Positions 1 through 10,911 are shown, counted from the stretch's first letter. The stretch is DNA of 64,000 nt from Arion vulgaris (GCA_020796225.1 CM036768.1:36298289-36362288), one strand, 5' to 3'. Notes: generated by a model not told the origin, from the sequence alone. Program-made: numbers and translations.

Positions 1-32
1 TCCAGCCAGCAGGCCAGATACAACCCTTGACA

Positions 33-536
33 TGCCTGTGTGTTGTCGGGGCTCACATGGGAACAAAGAATAGTAACACTGACATACAAGGCTTGTCATA
101 TGAGGCGACTGATGAAGGGGCCTAGGGAAGTTACCCTAGTAAATAAAAAGTGTAACAGAAATCGGATGTGCTGGCCTACATGTAGGCGCATAACACACAA
201 TCTCTGTGGTCTCTGTGGCGGAGTGGTTAAGCCCTTTGCCTTGTGAGTCGAAGGTCGTGGTTCGAATCCGGATCGCGCCGTTCTGTTCACGAGTGCAGTT
301 TTTCCAGAGACCCTAGAATTGTTGCTGGAGCTACGGAGTTCGTGCTTTGTGCAATACTCTCGGCAGGTGGCTTGTCATTTCTGCGGAGAGGGACCGAGCC
401 ATATGGGGTAAAACCCGTGCAATGAAGTCAATCCTTCGGCTTTAAACCCTTTAAACACACAATCGCTCTTGGGCTCAGATCACATACAAATCACAAAGAG
501 TGGTTTAACAAGTGGTCGCTATGGAGTGTTAGAAGC
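33..536 (+). mobile_element. SINE family SB, copy interrupted by an SA insertion
   Basis: The segment runs from a head like tgttgtcggggctcacatgg through the SB core (aaagaatagtaacactg, then a tgaggcgactga block), the ctaccctagtaaataaaaag-type stretch, taggcgcataac, and the 3' part with cagatcacatacaaatcac and agtggtcgctatgga. At least twelve other copies in the window have the same order of blocks. The copy is split at 203-453 by an SA element. It is non-coding; the small ORFs through it are chance. Confidence 0.85.
203..453 (+). mobile_element. SINE family SA, tRNA-headed, inserted in SB
   Basis: The head carries Pol III promoter-like boxes: an A box at tggcggagtgg and a B box at ggttcgaatcc, as in tRNA genes. 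The body contains gctacggagttcgtgc, gagagggaccgagcc and the 3' end gcaatgaagtcaatcc. An 11-bp target duplication (aacacacaatc) is visible at 192-202 and 454-464, so insertion into SB is certain. It is a tRNA-derived SINE, not a functional tRNA gene, because the head continues into a repeated body. Confidence 0.9.
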
Positions 537-1410
537 TCTTGAGTTAATGAAACCCTTGACGAGTTGATCAAGCATGCCAAAAGTACTAAAAGTTTAACAC
601 ATTCGGAAACAGAAAATACTTGATCATTATTTTCTATATATGGGTCACTAATAGCGAGACACTGTGCTTGTCACCATGTGTCATGGAAATTCTGGGATTC
701 GAGGCAAGATCGTCTATCCTAAGTAGTTTTTCTTTGTGTGCACATGGTATAAATCCAACTTTTCGTAAGTAAACAAAAATGTTCAAAATGGACGACGTAG
801 CTGATGAATAGTGATGTCCAAAATGACTTTTTCAGACTTTTTAGCCAGTGATAGTGTTAAAACGAACTCTGAATGTGATAAGAATTTGAACTGTGATTCA
901 TGTGACAATGTTTATAGATCAATAGCAGACATTCCCAGGGGTACAGGAGTAGATGACGGACACCCAACTCGAAAACGACGGCATATCATACTGTGAATAG
1001 GTATGGGGATATCAGTTACAATAGCTTGTGGATTATAAAGAATAGATTCCACATATAGACAGGTTAGTAGCTCAATATATGAACACTATTCCATAGTTTA
1101 AAAGTCCTATGTTCATTTTGATTTTTTTAAATTGTCACTCTGAAAACTGATCATGCCGAAAAATAGCGTAGTTGAAAAATGGCTGGCAGCGAGTGTTAAT
1201 AGCAGTTGTTACAAGGAATGATATTACAACATAATGAAAATTTAGCCTATAGACAATCACAGAATCTACAAGCATTATCCTTATATTTTGCCCATAACAA
1301 GGATGAGCAGTGTTAGCAAGTTCAAGGCTGCATACTCTTGGCTCACTTTAATTATATCTATAAAATTACAGCAGAAGCAGGTGTAGAGTAGACAGAAAGA
1401 TAGTGTAAGA
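537..1410. other. No gene recognised
   Basis: AT-rich sequence between an SB element and an LT LINE relic. A 61-codon open frame at 811-996 on the plus strand has no recognisable domain and no clear splice context, so I do not call it a gene. Confidence 0.5.
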
Positions 1411-1424
1411 TTAGCAATCTGAAC

Positions 1425-1800
1425 TCAAGAGAAAGAACAACAGATACCAGTGGGAAAACGAGCTAAGGAAGAGACACTGGATAGAACACACACACTTCAA
1501 GACCGGCACCGAGTTTTGGAACCCGCAGGAAAAGAGTAGTAGGGAAGGCCTAGAAATACCTGAAAAAGAGAGCTGGAGACCGATATTAAAAGGATAGGCA
1601 AGATGTGGAAAGAATTGCAAGGAATGCCAAGAGAAGAATAACTGGAAGAAGTTTGTTGAAGACAAGGAATGGCAAGAGAGGAATAACTGGAAGAAGTTTG
1701 TTGAAGACAAGGAATGGCAAGAGAGGAATAGTTGGAAGAAGTTTGTTGAAGACATATGCTCCGCTGGGAGTTGAAAGGTGAAGAACAAAAGATGACATAA
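1425..1800 (+). mobile_element. LINE family LT, C-terminal relic with internal triplication
   Basis: Plus-strand translation gives a degraded LINE C-terminal tail of the kind ...WKELQGMxxENNWKKFVEDICSAG. The same tail is on the minus strand at about 30470-31000, where the segment occurs once. Frameshifts and stops make it a dead 5'-truncated copy. Within it a 45-bp segment is present three times in tandem (1619-1753). The 159-codon minus-strand ORF across it is only the antisense of the repeat. Confidence 0.65.
1619..1753 (+). repeat. 45-bp x 3 tandem repeat inside LT
   Basis: Three consecutive 45-bp units start at 1619, 1664 and 1709 (each begins aaggaatg and ends ttgaagac). In the LINE frame each unit codes KEWQERNNWKKFVED-like residues. 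The unit is an in-frame multiplication of LINE coding sequence; the related relic at 30.5-31 kb has one copy. Confidence 0.85.
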
Positions 1801-2700
1801 GGCCAGATGGAAGTAGTTAGTAATTGTCAGATGCACTTCATACTGTGATAAACTTAAAAATATTTGTAGTTTATAACTAAACAATATCAATATTTATGAA
1901 AATATGTCCTGATCTATAGAGACAAAAATCAGTAGCATACCTCTTTAACTTTAATCTGGATCTAGACATTTTGGTTTCCTATGCAACCGTTGCAACGGGA
2001 CTAGTCCTACACTTTGGAGTATATATATATCTTAATTATGACTGAAACCTATTTGTCGCTGGCTTTATATAGTATACAGCCTGATCCAGACACTGGTGGT
2101 TATCAGGTAAACACCAGTTCAAGTTGGTTTGCTGTGGTGGGTTTTTAACCCAGGATATTCAAACTATTGTTTAGATTTTGATAAGATCGGCAGTTCAAAC
2201 TAATCACAATTCAATAGCAGGCACTACAGTGAGTCGTTCTGAGCAAAGAAGATAAGTCAAGATGACATAAAAAAAACAACAACATATTGGCCTATATACT
2301 AATACCACACATAACTGATTATGTGACTGACTATGCTAATTACGTCTCTCAAAGTCCAAATATAATGCTCTGATGAAATATTTCCAAAAATAGATGGAGC
2401 GTTGACCTCATGGAAAAATTTTGTTTATTTTCCGTCGTACATGAATGTCACTTCGTCCTGCTTGAAGTGCTTCCCTACTCACGCTCAATTGTCTTATTAA
2501 ACTTTCACTTCTTTCATTACAGTAACAAAGAAGTCCCTTTTATTCGATATAGAACAGCCACATTTATAAAACCTGAATATACTATCTAACTTGTTAATTT
2601 AAAACATAACGTCTAAAAGGATAATCAATATCTATCGCACAAATTCATTACTGTCTCGTCTACATCTGATCCAATCGCCATCTATTGCCGATCCTAAACT
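1801..2700. other. No gene recognised, AT-rich intergenic or intronic
   Basis: No SINE, LINE or coding exon could be recognised. The sequence lies 3' of the candidate first exon at 2796-2893 in that gene's orientation, so it could be its first intron. Confidence 0.5.
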
Positions 2701-2795
2701 GTGTCAATGTACCGCCATCTTGGACCGATCACTTCTCTTTTATTTAAACAAAGCATATCGTTAGATCGCAACAGTGAACGTACATAGTCACTTAC

Positions 2796-2893
2796 TTGTC
2801 TTCCTTATGTAAGCACGGCATGTTTTCTTTTTCTTCTTTCTCCTTTGGACCAAAATTCTCGTCAACAACAATCGCGTCGCAGGCTTTCAACAT
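2796..2893 (-). CDS. Candidate first coding exon of an unidentified gene
   Basis: On the minus strand an ATG at 2893-2891 opens 32 codons (MLKACDAIVVDENFG...) and ends at a near-consensus splice donor, gacaa|gtaagtga, leaving two nucleotides of the next codon. The peptide is charged (KEKEEKEN) and I do not recognise a family. Upstream on the same strand are a palindromic tcacgtga box and a tgacgta half CRE, as expected near a start site. No second exon was found between here and the window edge. It could be a chance ORF, but donor quality and promoter-like context favour a real 5' exon. Confidence 0.45.
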
Positions 2894-2914
2894 TGTGCTG
2901 CCGTCCTCACCACT

Positions 2915-2955
2915 GATGGATGATGACGTATTAACCGACTAGTCACGTGACTTCC
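2915..2955 (-). promoter_or_regulatory. Promoter-like motifs upstream of the candidate first exon
   Basis: A perfect E-box palindrome, tcacgtga, lies at 2943-2950 and a tgacgta CRE-like half site at 2924-2930, 30-60 bp upstream of the putative ATG on the minus strand. A ccgccatcttgg YY1-like site is at 2712-2723 on the other side of the exon. Motif identities come from known consensus sites; activity is inference. Confidence 0.35.
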
Positions 2956-3151
2956 GATGTTCACGATGAAAGTAAGAGTGTGCATGCCGGACACAATAGC
3001 TCAGAAAATGGTGTCCGTGCTTAAGGTGTATACATAACAAACTCACAGTAGATGTAATAGAAATACAAATCATATTTGGAAAAAAAATGATAATAATAGT
3101 ATTCTGAAAAACCGCTTCCCAGGCAACACTCATTTGAAAAATATTACAATA

Positions 3152-3315
3152 ATATTCCTGCTAAAATTTTACTATCTTCAAAATTACATCAGAGACTTTC
3201 GCCTGTCGCTACGGAGTTTGTGCACTGCCACTGAGATCTTCCTGTGTAAGAAAGAGACCGGAGAATACATAGTTAATCATTGTAGTGCGCTGATGATGGT
3301 CGCATCAATGAAGCC
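3152..3315 (+). mobile_element. SINE family SQ, 3' part
   Basis: It matches the 3' half of SQ: atcttcaaaattacatc, then gctacggagtttgtgcactg, gatcttcctgtgtaagaaag and the terminal gatgatggtc. The 5' tRNA-like head is missing. Confidence 0.75.
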
Positions 3316-3399
3316 AGATCGCATACCATCATGGACGTCTACGTAATTTTTCCAGTAGGAATTGGGGAGGAGCAAAATAAAAAACAATAAGTTTGTCGT

Positions 3400-3770
3400 T
3401 TTCTACGAGACAAAGGAAAAGGGGTCTGCGAAAAGTTACCAACAACACTAGAAATAACAAGTCACCTACATCAACATAAGAAAGAAATTTGGCACAGAAC
3501 CTTGCATGAATTACATTGAGAAACAAAGAATGAAGTGGTTTGGCCACCTAATAAGAATGCATCCAAACTCTACAGTATACAGTCTTCTACAACAGAACAT
3601 CAGGAAAGAAAGTGAGAGGAAGACCACGAAAAAGATGGTCAGATTGCATAGCAGAATCTTGCCAAAGAGCAAAAATAACAATCACCCAGGCTACCAGAAC
3701 AACGCAAGACAAAAACAGAAAACCACGACACTAGGCAACAACCCGGTAACAGTGTGACGACAACAGAAGA
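3400..3770 (+). mobile_element. LINE family LH, C-terminal relic and 3' end
   Basis: Frames on the plus strand give the LH tail ...GTEPCMNYIEKQRMKWFGHL, IRMHPNSTVYSLLQ, and then the 3' UTR with caagacaaaaacagaaaacc and caacccggtaacagtgtgac ending in a GAA-rich tail. The same tail recurs at 31.7, 33, 41.7-42.4 and 50 kb. Frameshifts upstream of 3506 and severe 5' truncation make it dead. Confidence 0.75.
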
Positions 3771-3775
3771 AAAAG

Positions 3776-4985
3776 CCGACCATCGCAAGCGGTGATGACA
3801 ACATGCTCAGACGTGTGTTGTTGCTCTTCTCTGATGTGTGCGGAGGTGACTGTAGAATCCTATCCTTGAACACAATCATCTTCCATAGGTGGGTTATGTT
3901 AGTTATGTTATGCGATCGACGTCATAGCACATTGGGCATTCCCATTCGTGCTCTGTCTCGATTGCCATCCCAAAGTCCATTTGCTCACAGTACCCATGAG
4001 AAGTTGATTACTATATCTTCTCTCTACCACGAAGACGACACTGTCTGGCATGTCCAAACTTAACGCCTAACTCTCGAACTCGTTCCAGTGTCTGAGACCC
4101 GCCCATGTCGCACAATTGAGAGCGTACCGCATTGATGATATCGGCTCTGTCCGTGCTTCTGCCCACTTGAGTCGGGGCACTGTTTGCAAGAGAGTCAGCA
4201 CGCTCGTTACCCCGCACTCCAGCATGTCAGGCGTGTACAGCCAAGTATTTTCTTGAGATGTGATCTCCGAATGATGTCCACCCATTCCACACGCATACTT
4301 CCAGATTCAATCAGTTGAAGCATATTCATCGAGTCTGATATGATGATCGTATGGGTAGCCTGTTGCTCAGCCACCCATGACAGAGCCCTGGAGGCAGCGG
4401 TGATCTCCATAGTCATGCTCGATGTCGTTGTCTCAAAAGCCCGCAGTCCTCATGAAGTGTGCGACCGTTTCGTTGTGCTGAGTAAGCCCACGATGATCTG
4501 GTGCCACGCTTGACAGAGCCATCGGTGTAGATAATGATATCACCTGGGTGGGAGTGCTGATCCACGAGTGCAAGAATTTCCGCATTGACGACGAGGTGGG
4601 ACATACATGGTCATGGTTGGACATGTGGGTGTTGTGTGTTCTTTTCGTGCAGCTCGTTTTTTTGCGCCTCAACGGTACGACGACTCCTATAGCTATGTGA
4701 GTTCCACTTGTGTTGCTAAAGCGCCACATTTGGCGATCTTGCGCAAGGGATTCCAGCACGTGGTGTCTATATCGAAACATTTCAGACACACTTTAAGAAT
4801 GTCTTTAAAGCGTTTTTTCTATCCACCAGCTGAACGTCTGTCCCCTTCAAGCTCACCATTCATTAGCTGGTTTTGAGATGAGTTTATGAGGCATACTAGC
4901 AACGTGACCAGCACATCTCACCGGGGCTTACTGCAACAAGTTGTTGACGCTTGAAATCTTGACTTTTATGACGATTTCGGTATCT
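3776..4985 (-). mobile_element. LINE family LK, 3' relic, split by LL
   Basis: Minus-strand translation shows the LK C-terminus: VRCAGHVASMP, a degraded GQKK/FKDTLK block, FRYRHHVLESLAQDRQMW, and HNTHMSNHDHVCPT, a zinc-knuckle-like end. The 3' end cgcttgcgatgg is at 3776-3800. The copy is interrupted by an RNase H-bearing element at 3894-4593. Related copies are at 35150-35495 and 36700-37185. Confidence 0.75.
3894..4593 (-). mobile_element. LINE family LL, RNase H domain fragment inserted in LK
   Basis: On the minus strand three overlapping frames restore an RNase H fold: IIIYTDGSVKRG (first Asp), MTMEITAASRALSW (Glu), THTIIISDSMNMLQLI (second Asp) and RGNERADSLANSA (last Asp). At least two frameshifts separate them. 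The 3' end carries an (ATAAC)n tail. A 7-bp duplication aggtggg at 3887-3893 and 4594-4600 brackets the insert inside LK. The truncated LL copy at 38241-38510 has the same 3' end. Confidence 0.8.
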
Positions 4986-5260
4986 GAAATTTTGTTCCTG
5001 CTATTTTACTTTTAGTAATCTGCATAGCAAACTTGTGTGGAACTGGTTTAGCTCTCTCGCGATCCCCGTTTTCTTACGTGTCTGATGTACACTATCCGTG
5101 TCTCGCTGGCATACAACAATGGCGAAACAGTAAAAAAACCAACGTACTTTTGTCTCTCTAGTGCAATGGCGTACAGCAGCGTGGTTAGCATTATAACCCA
5201 ATAAACGTTCAGCTTTGTGTCTATCCTTATCCTCTTTCTCTCTCACACATAGTTCAAAAC
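4986..5260. other. No gene recognised
   Basis: Short unassigned stretch between LK and a minisatellite. An 88-codon minus-strand frame here is lysine/arginine rich without any domain I know. Confidence 0.4.
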
Positions 5261-5261
5261 A

Positions 5262-5575
5262 CAGCACTAGTTTTGAAGTTCCATATACAGCACTAGTTTT
5301 GAAGTTCCATATACAGCACTAGTTTTGAAGTTCCATATACAGCACTAGTTTTGAAGTTCCATATACAGCACTAGTTTTGAAGTTCCATATACATCACTAG
5401 TTTTGAAGTTCCATATACAGCACTAGTTTTGAAGTTCCATATACAGCACTAGTTTTACGTTCCATATACAGCACTAGTTTTGAAGTTCCATATACAGCAC
5501 TAGTTTTGAAGTTCCACATACAGCACTAGTTTTGAAGTTCCACATACAGCACTAGTTTTGAAGTTCCATATACAA
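5262..5575. repeat. Minisatellite, 26-bp unit (first subtype)
   Basis: About twelve head-to-tail units, each made of cagcactagttttgaag and ttccatata, with sporadic substitutions and one short deletion near 5455. Confidence 0.95.
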
Positions 5576-5850
5576 CACTGACTTTGCCCTTCGATACACA
5601 GCACTGACTTTGCCCTTCCATACACAGCATTGGCTTTGCCCTTCCATACACAGCACTGCTTTGCCCTTCCATATCAGCACTGACTTTGCTCTTTCATACA
5701 CAGCACCGACTTTACCCTTTATATACAGCATTGGCTTTGCCTTCCATATACAGCCTGGCTTTCCTTCCATATACAGCCCTGGCCTTTCATATACAGCACT
5801 GGTTTTGGTCTTTTATATACATCACTGGCTTTGGATATCCTATTGTTGAC
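5570..5850. repeat. Minisatellite, 26-bp unit (second, diverged subtype)
   Basis: Continues the first block in register with units of the form cagcactgactttgccc plus ttccataca, becoming more degenerate to the right. The shared period and alignment show it is an older or separately homogenised subfamily of the same array. Confidence 0.9.
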
Positions 5851-6365
5851 CTCAGTGGCTATGTCTACCGTTCTGTATAGGATGCTGTCAAGATAGGCAA
5901 AGCTGTCCGCTGGCAGGATACACTGCTTAATATTAATGATGGGACCATGGTACTACGATATATATATGTATACACATGCACACACACATACAAAAAACAC
6001 ACATTTTAAATAACAAAACACAACATATTAATTCAGACTGTTGTATTTATTTCTCCAAGCAGAAAGATTGATTTATTTATCCAGAAACTGTAACTGGCAA
6101 ATATAGCATTACATTTGGTTATACTTTTACCTATTCTCAATCTAAATGTTAAAAACATAATTTCAATCATAACTGGATGACTTTTACTGAAACAAATAAT
6201 GTGATATATATATATATATATATATATATTCTTCTGACAAATCTATTTTTATAATGGCTCACTAAAAAAGTGGGCTAAGATTATCAATGATAATGAAACA
6301 ATTTGTATATAATTTGAATAAAGAACACATTCTTAAAAATGGCATCATGGTGAAATGAACATGTG
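5851..6365. other. AT-rich, no gene; TA microsatellite
   Basis: Nothing coding recognised. A (TA)n run lies at about 6203-6229 and a short CA-rich patch at about 5965-6000. Confidence 0.7.
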
Positions 6366-6487
6366 GGAGGGAAAAATGACAGAAGGTGGGACAATAATGA
6401 TGGCGGAGGGAAAATAATGATGGTGGAAGGGAAAATAATGATGGTGGAAGGGAAAATAATGATGGTGGAGGGACAATAATGATAAGT
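6366..6487. repeat. Minisatellite, 21-bp purine-rich unit
   Basis: About five units of aaaataatgatggtggaagg type, nearly pure purine on the plus strand. Confidence 0.9.
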
Positions 6488-6734
6488 AAAGGGATTGCTC
6501 CATACAATTAAGAGCATATGCATGAAAAGATGTAAAAGAATATTGTACAAAGAAGAAAATATAATAAAATAATGTATTTAAAAGAATTTGGAAAATAGAT
6601 GTATATTTGCACTATATACATAATATTTCATAATGTCCACTCAGTATGAACTGCATAAATCAAACACACATGAGTAGTAGTACATACAAGAAGATAGAAC
6701 TGTGGGTGGTGGTTGTGTGATCGATGTTTAGAAA

Positions 6735-7390
6735 CACTGAAGGATAGAAAGGATAGAAAGAAACACTGGAGGATAGAAAGGATAGAAAGAAACACTGGAG
6801 GATAGAAAGAAGCACCGGTGGGTAGAAAGAAACACCGGAGGGTAGAAAGAAACACCGGTGGGTAGAAAGAAACACCGGAGGATAGAAAGAAACACCGGAG
6901 GGTAGAAAGAAGCACCGGAGGATAGAAAGAAACACCGGAGGATAGAAAGGAACACCGGAGGGTAGAAAGAAACACCGGAGGGTAGAAAGAAGCACCGGAG
7001 GGTAGAAAGGAACACCGGAGGATAGAAAGGAACACCGGAGGGTAGAAAGAAGCACCGGAGGATAGAAAGAAACACCGGAGGATAGAAAGGAACACCGGAG
7101 GGTAGAAAGAAGCACCGGAGGATAGAAAGAAACACTGGAGGATAGAAAGAAGCACTGGAGGATAGAAAGCACTAGAGAATAGAAAGAGCACTGGAGGATA
7201 GAAAGAAACACTGGAGGATAGAAAGAAACACTGGAGGATAGAAAGAAACACTGGAGGATAGAAAGAAACACTGGAGGATAGAAAGAAACACTGGAGGATA
7301 GAAAGAAACACTGGGGGATAGAAAGAACACTGGAGGATAGAAAGAAACACTGAGATAGAAAGAAACACTGGAGGATAGAAAGAAACACAG
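6735..7390. repeat. Minisatellite, 20-bp unit, about 32 copies
   Basis: Units of gatagaaagaaacaccggag with two main variants (caccgg and cactgg; gaggata and gagggta). The caccgg variants are in the left and central part, the cactgg variants at both edges, so homogenisation has been local. The long minus-strand ORFs (up to 246 codons) are repeats of the unit and are not genes. Confidence 0.97.
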
Positions 7391-7414
7391 TAAGTAAGAT
7401 AAATGATGTTTATA

Positions 7415-8785
7415 TTATGTTATCTACTATAGTATTCCTACCAATCAACAATGGTATTCTTTAAATTTATTATAGTATTTCTAGCAATCAACAATGGTAT
7501 TCCTTGCAAATTTATTATAGTATTTCTAGCAATCAACAATGGTATTCCTTGTAAATTTATTATAGTATTTCTAGCAATCAACAATGGTATTCCTTGCTAA
7601 TTTATTATAGTATTTCTAGCAATCAACAATGGTATTCCTTGCTAATTTATTATGGTATTTTTAGCAATCAACAATGGTATTCCTTGCAAATTTATTATGT
7701 ATTTTAGCAATCAACAATGGTATTGCTTGCAAATTTATTATAGTATTTCTAGCAATCAACAATGGTATTCCTTGCTAATTTATTATAGTATTTCTAGCAA
7801 TCAACAATGGTATTCCTTGCTAATTTATTATGGTATTTCTAGCAATCAACAATGGTATTCCTTGCTAATTTATTATGGTATTTCTAGCAATCAACAATGG
7901 TATTCCTTGCAATTTATTATGTATTTCTAGCAATCAACAATGGTATTCCTTGCAAATTTATTATAGTATTTCTAGCAATCAACAATGGTATTCCTTGCAA
8001 ATTTATTATAGTATTTCTAGCAATCAACAATGGTATTCCTTGCAAATTTATTATGTATTTTAGCAATCAACAATGGTATTGCTTGCAAATTTATTATAGT
8101 ATTTCTAGCAATCAACAATGGTATTCCTTGCTAATTTATTATAGTATTTCTAGCAATCAACAATGGTATTCCTTGCTAATTTATTATGGTATTTCTAGCA
8201 ATCAACAATGGTATTCCTTGCTAATTTATTATGGTATTTCTAGCAATCAACAATGGTATTCCTTGCAAATTTATTATGGTATTCCTAGTGATCTACAATG
8301 GTATTCCTTGCAAATTTATTATGGTATTCTAGTATCACAATGGTATTCTTGCAATTTATTATGATTCTATGACTACAATGGTATTTCTAGCAATCTACAA
8401 TGGTATTCCTAGATTTATATGGTATTCCTAGTTATCTATGGCATCCCTTGCAAATTTACTATGGTATTCCTAGTGATCTATACTGGTATTTCTTGCAATT
8501 TACAATGGTATTCCTAGTGGCCAATGGTATTTCTAGCAATCTGCAATATCATTCCTTGCAATCTACTATGGTATCCCTTGATAATTTGTGATGTTATTTC
8601 TAGTAATCTACTATGGTATTCCTTGCAAATTTACTATAGTATTCCCAGTGATCATTATAGTATTCCTAGCATCTACTATAGTATTCCTGATTACTATAGA
8701 TTCCAGTGATCTGCTACAGTATTCTAGCATCTACTATAGTATTCCTAGTGATCTGCTACAGTATACCTAGTGATCTCTTATGGTA
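7415..8785. repeat. Minisatellite, 45-bp unit, about 30 copies, with higher-order structure
   Basis: Units contain tagtatttctagcaatcaac followed by aatggtattccttgcaa and atttatta. The left two thirds (to about 8340) are homogeneous and the right third is very degenerate. A distinctive variant (tgtattttagcaatc ... tattgcttgc) occurs at about 7697 and again about 355 bp later, each time followed by the same series of unit variants, so a block of about eight units was duplicated. ORFs through it are repeat translations. Confidence 0.95.
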
Positions 8786-9060
8786 TTCAATGAAAATGTA
8801 AGTACATGGGATCATCAATTGCTTATAATAAACAAACCTGGGAGAGAAAATGGCAGTACACAATGAGAGGACATTAGAAACTATGTTTTTAGGACTGTAC
8901 AAGGAAGTGTTACAGAACTTGCAACAGACGAAGCCCGGTGGATGATCTGTATCGCTTCCATTGAGTGCCCTAATAGAGGCACTGAGATATTGTATCATCA
9001 ATTGAAACAATAGGGAGACACCAGTCGAGACATGGTCCAGTATGTTGATAGTACTTCTCC
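8786..9060. other. No gene recognised between two arrays
   Basis: Single-copy-looking sequence; no domain, SINE or LINE similarity seen. Confidence 0.5.
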
Positions 9061-9063
9061 CTC

Positions 9064-9840
9064 TGATTTAAGGTCAATATGTCATAGTTCATTCTCTCAT
9101 ACAAGGTCAATATGTCAGAGTTTATTCTCTCATACAAGGTCAATATGTCAGAGTTCATTCTCTCATATAAGGTCAATATGTCATAGTTCATTCTTTCATA
9201 CAAGGTCAATGGCATAGCTCATTCTTTCATACAAGGTCAATGGCATAGTCTCATTCTCTCCTTCATACAAGGTCAATATGTTATAGTTCATTCTCTCATA
9301 CAAGGTCAATATGTTATAGTTTATTCTTTCATACAAAGTCAATATACCAAACTTGGTAATTCTTTATAAGGTCAGTCTGCATAAGTTCACCACTCTATAC
9401 AAGGTCAGCAGCCAAAATTCACTATCCTATACAAGGTAAACATGTCAAAGTTCACTATCCTATACAAGGTCAACATGTCAAAGTTCACTATCCTATACAA
9501 GGTAAACATGTCAAAGTTCACTATCCTATACAAGGTAAACATGTCAAAGTTCACTATCCTATACAAGGTAAACATGTCAAAGTTCACTATCTATCAAGTC
9601 ATGTCAAGTCATATCTATACAAGGTCAGCATGTCAAAGTTCACTATCCTATACAGGTCAGAATGTCAAAGTTCACTATTCTATACAAGGTCAGTATGTCA
9701 AAGTTCACTATCCTATACAAGGTCAGCATGTCAAAGTTCACTATCCTATACAAGGTCAGCATGTCAAAGTTCACTAACCTATACAAAATCAATATGTCAA
9801 AGTTCACCATTCCATAAAAGATCAATATATCAAATTGTAT
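9064..9840. repeat. Minisatellite, 33-bp unit, two subtypes
   Basis: The left block (to about 9345) has units built on acaaggtcaatatgtcatag and ttcattctctcat. The right block has acaaggtcaacatgtcaaag and ttcactatcctat. Same period and register, so one array with two homogenised halves. Confidence 0.95.
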
Positions 9841-9867
9841 CACCTAATAACAATTCAAAAGATAATG

Positions 9868-9985
9868 GTTCCACAGAACTCAGAGAACTCACATAACTCA
9901 CAGACATCAGAAAACTCACAGAGCTCACAGAACTCAGGGACATAGAAAACTCACAGAGCTCACAGAGCTCAGAGAACATAAAAAC
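9868..9985. repeat. Short-period degenerate repeat (cacagaactcacagag type)
   Basis: Imperfect iterations of ctcacagaactcacag and catagaaaac. No coding meaning. Confidence 0.7.
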
Positions 9986-10212
9986 CAAGATGGAATCATT
10001 ATCTAAAACAATGATCATAAAAACACTAGATTCTATCATTTTGACCAACATTTCTGATGTTCTATTTGATGTACTAGTCAGAACATCAGTTTGATGGAGT
10101 TTCATTTGGTACGTTGGACGACACGTTATATAATATTTACCTTAGACATAGAATAGATGATTGGAAATATATGTTAGAAACTGATACTCAAAATATGGCT
10201 GGAGACTAACAT

Positions 10213-10470
10213 TCGCGCGTGTGTTGCCGGGACTTGCAAGGGGAGAAAAGAATAGTAACAATGCAACCTACAAGGCATGTTGTAGGAGGCGATTAAGGTA
10301 AGGGACCTAGGAATGCTACCCTAGTAAATAAAAAGCGTTACAGAAATCGAATGTGCATGCGTACTTGTAGGCGCACAATTGGCACAAATTCCAATCACTC
10401 TTAGACTCGGTTCACATACAAATCACAAAGAGTGGCTTAACAGGTGGTCATTATGAAGTGTTTGAAGTTG
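10213..10470 (+). mobile_element. SINE family SB
   Basis: Full order of SB blocks: tgttgccgggac head, agaatagtaacaatgcaacc core, ctaccctagtaaataaaaag, cacatacaaatcacaaagag and a gaagttgaa end. Confidence 0.85.
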
Positions 10471-10477
10471 AATTCTA

Positions 10478-10600
10478 TATGTTCTTCAGAATGGCATATG
10501 CTGATTTTGCCTTTTGTATTCCAATCCTAACATCTTCATCCGTGCCTCCTTGAATGTTGATAACACTTCCCAGAAATGTAAATGTGACAGAATAACTAAT
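10478..10600 (-). mobile_element. LINE reverse transcriptase fragment
   Basis: Minus-strand peptide TFLGSVINIQGGTDEDVRI followed by GIQKAKSAYAILKNI matches the widely conserved post-catalytic segment (F-x-YLGS...GG..D..I..RI..A..AF..L) of LINE reverse transcriptases. Very short, probably a remnant of a larger dead copy. Confidence 0.6.
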
Positions 10601-10910
10601 CAAAAAAAGTTGCACATAAACATACGAAAAATACATGGAAGATTTAGATATGGTAATACTTGCAACAAAGTCATATAACAATCAGTTATATAAAACTGGA
10701 ATTAACATATATATTTATATCCTGCAATAAATTTATTCATAAATTTAATAAAAATAAATTTTGAACATTGCGTTTATTTAAAAAAAAAAAGACAATATTT
10801 TCAGAACGTTCTCAGAATTAAAATTATCATTAATTAATTGCCTCAGGGGTTATAGAAGGAAGACAAGATAATTTAGTAAGGAAGATAGGGTATAAGGGTT
10901 TAAAGATGAA
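10601..10910. other. AT-rich, no gene recognised
   Basis: Low-complexity AT-rich sequence with an A11 run near 10780. Confidence 0.6.
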
Positions 10911-10911
10911 A

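Noticed and set aside
207..290. A tRNA gene
   Set aside because: The A and B boxes belong to the head of SINE SA, which continues into a repeated body; the cloverleaf is not intact. The same applies to SF, SQ, SR, SS and SI heads.
811..996. 61-codon plus-strand frame, possibly a small protein
   Set aside because: No recognisable motif, no promoter or splice evidence.
6628..7390. Minus-strand open frames of up to 246 codons with Phe/Ser/Pro repeats
   Set aside because: They are translations of a 20-bp minisatellite in several frames at once.
5262..9985. CRISPR-like appearance of regularly repeated units
   Set aside because: Repeats are contiguous without unique spacers, the context is a eukaryotic genome, and no cas genes are present.
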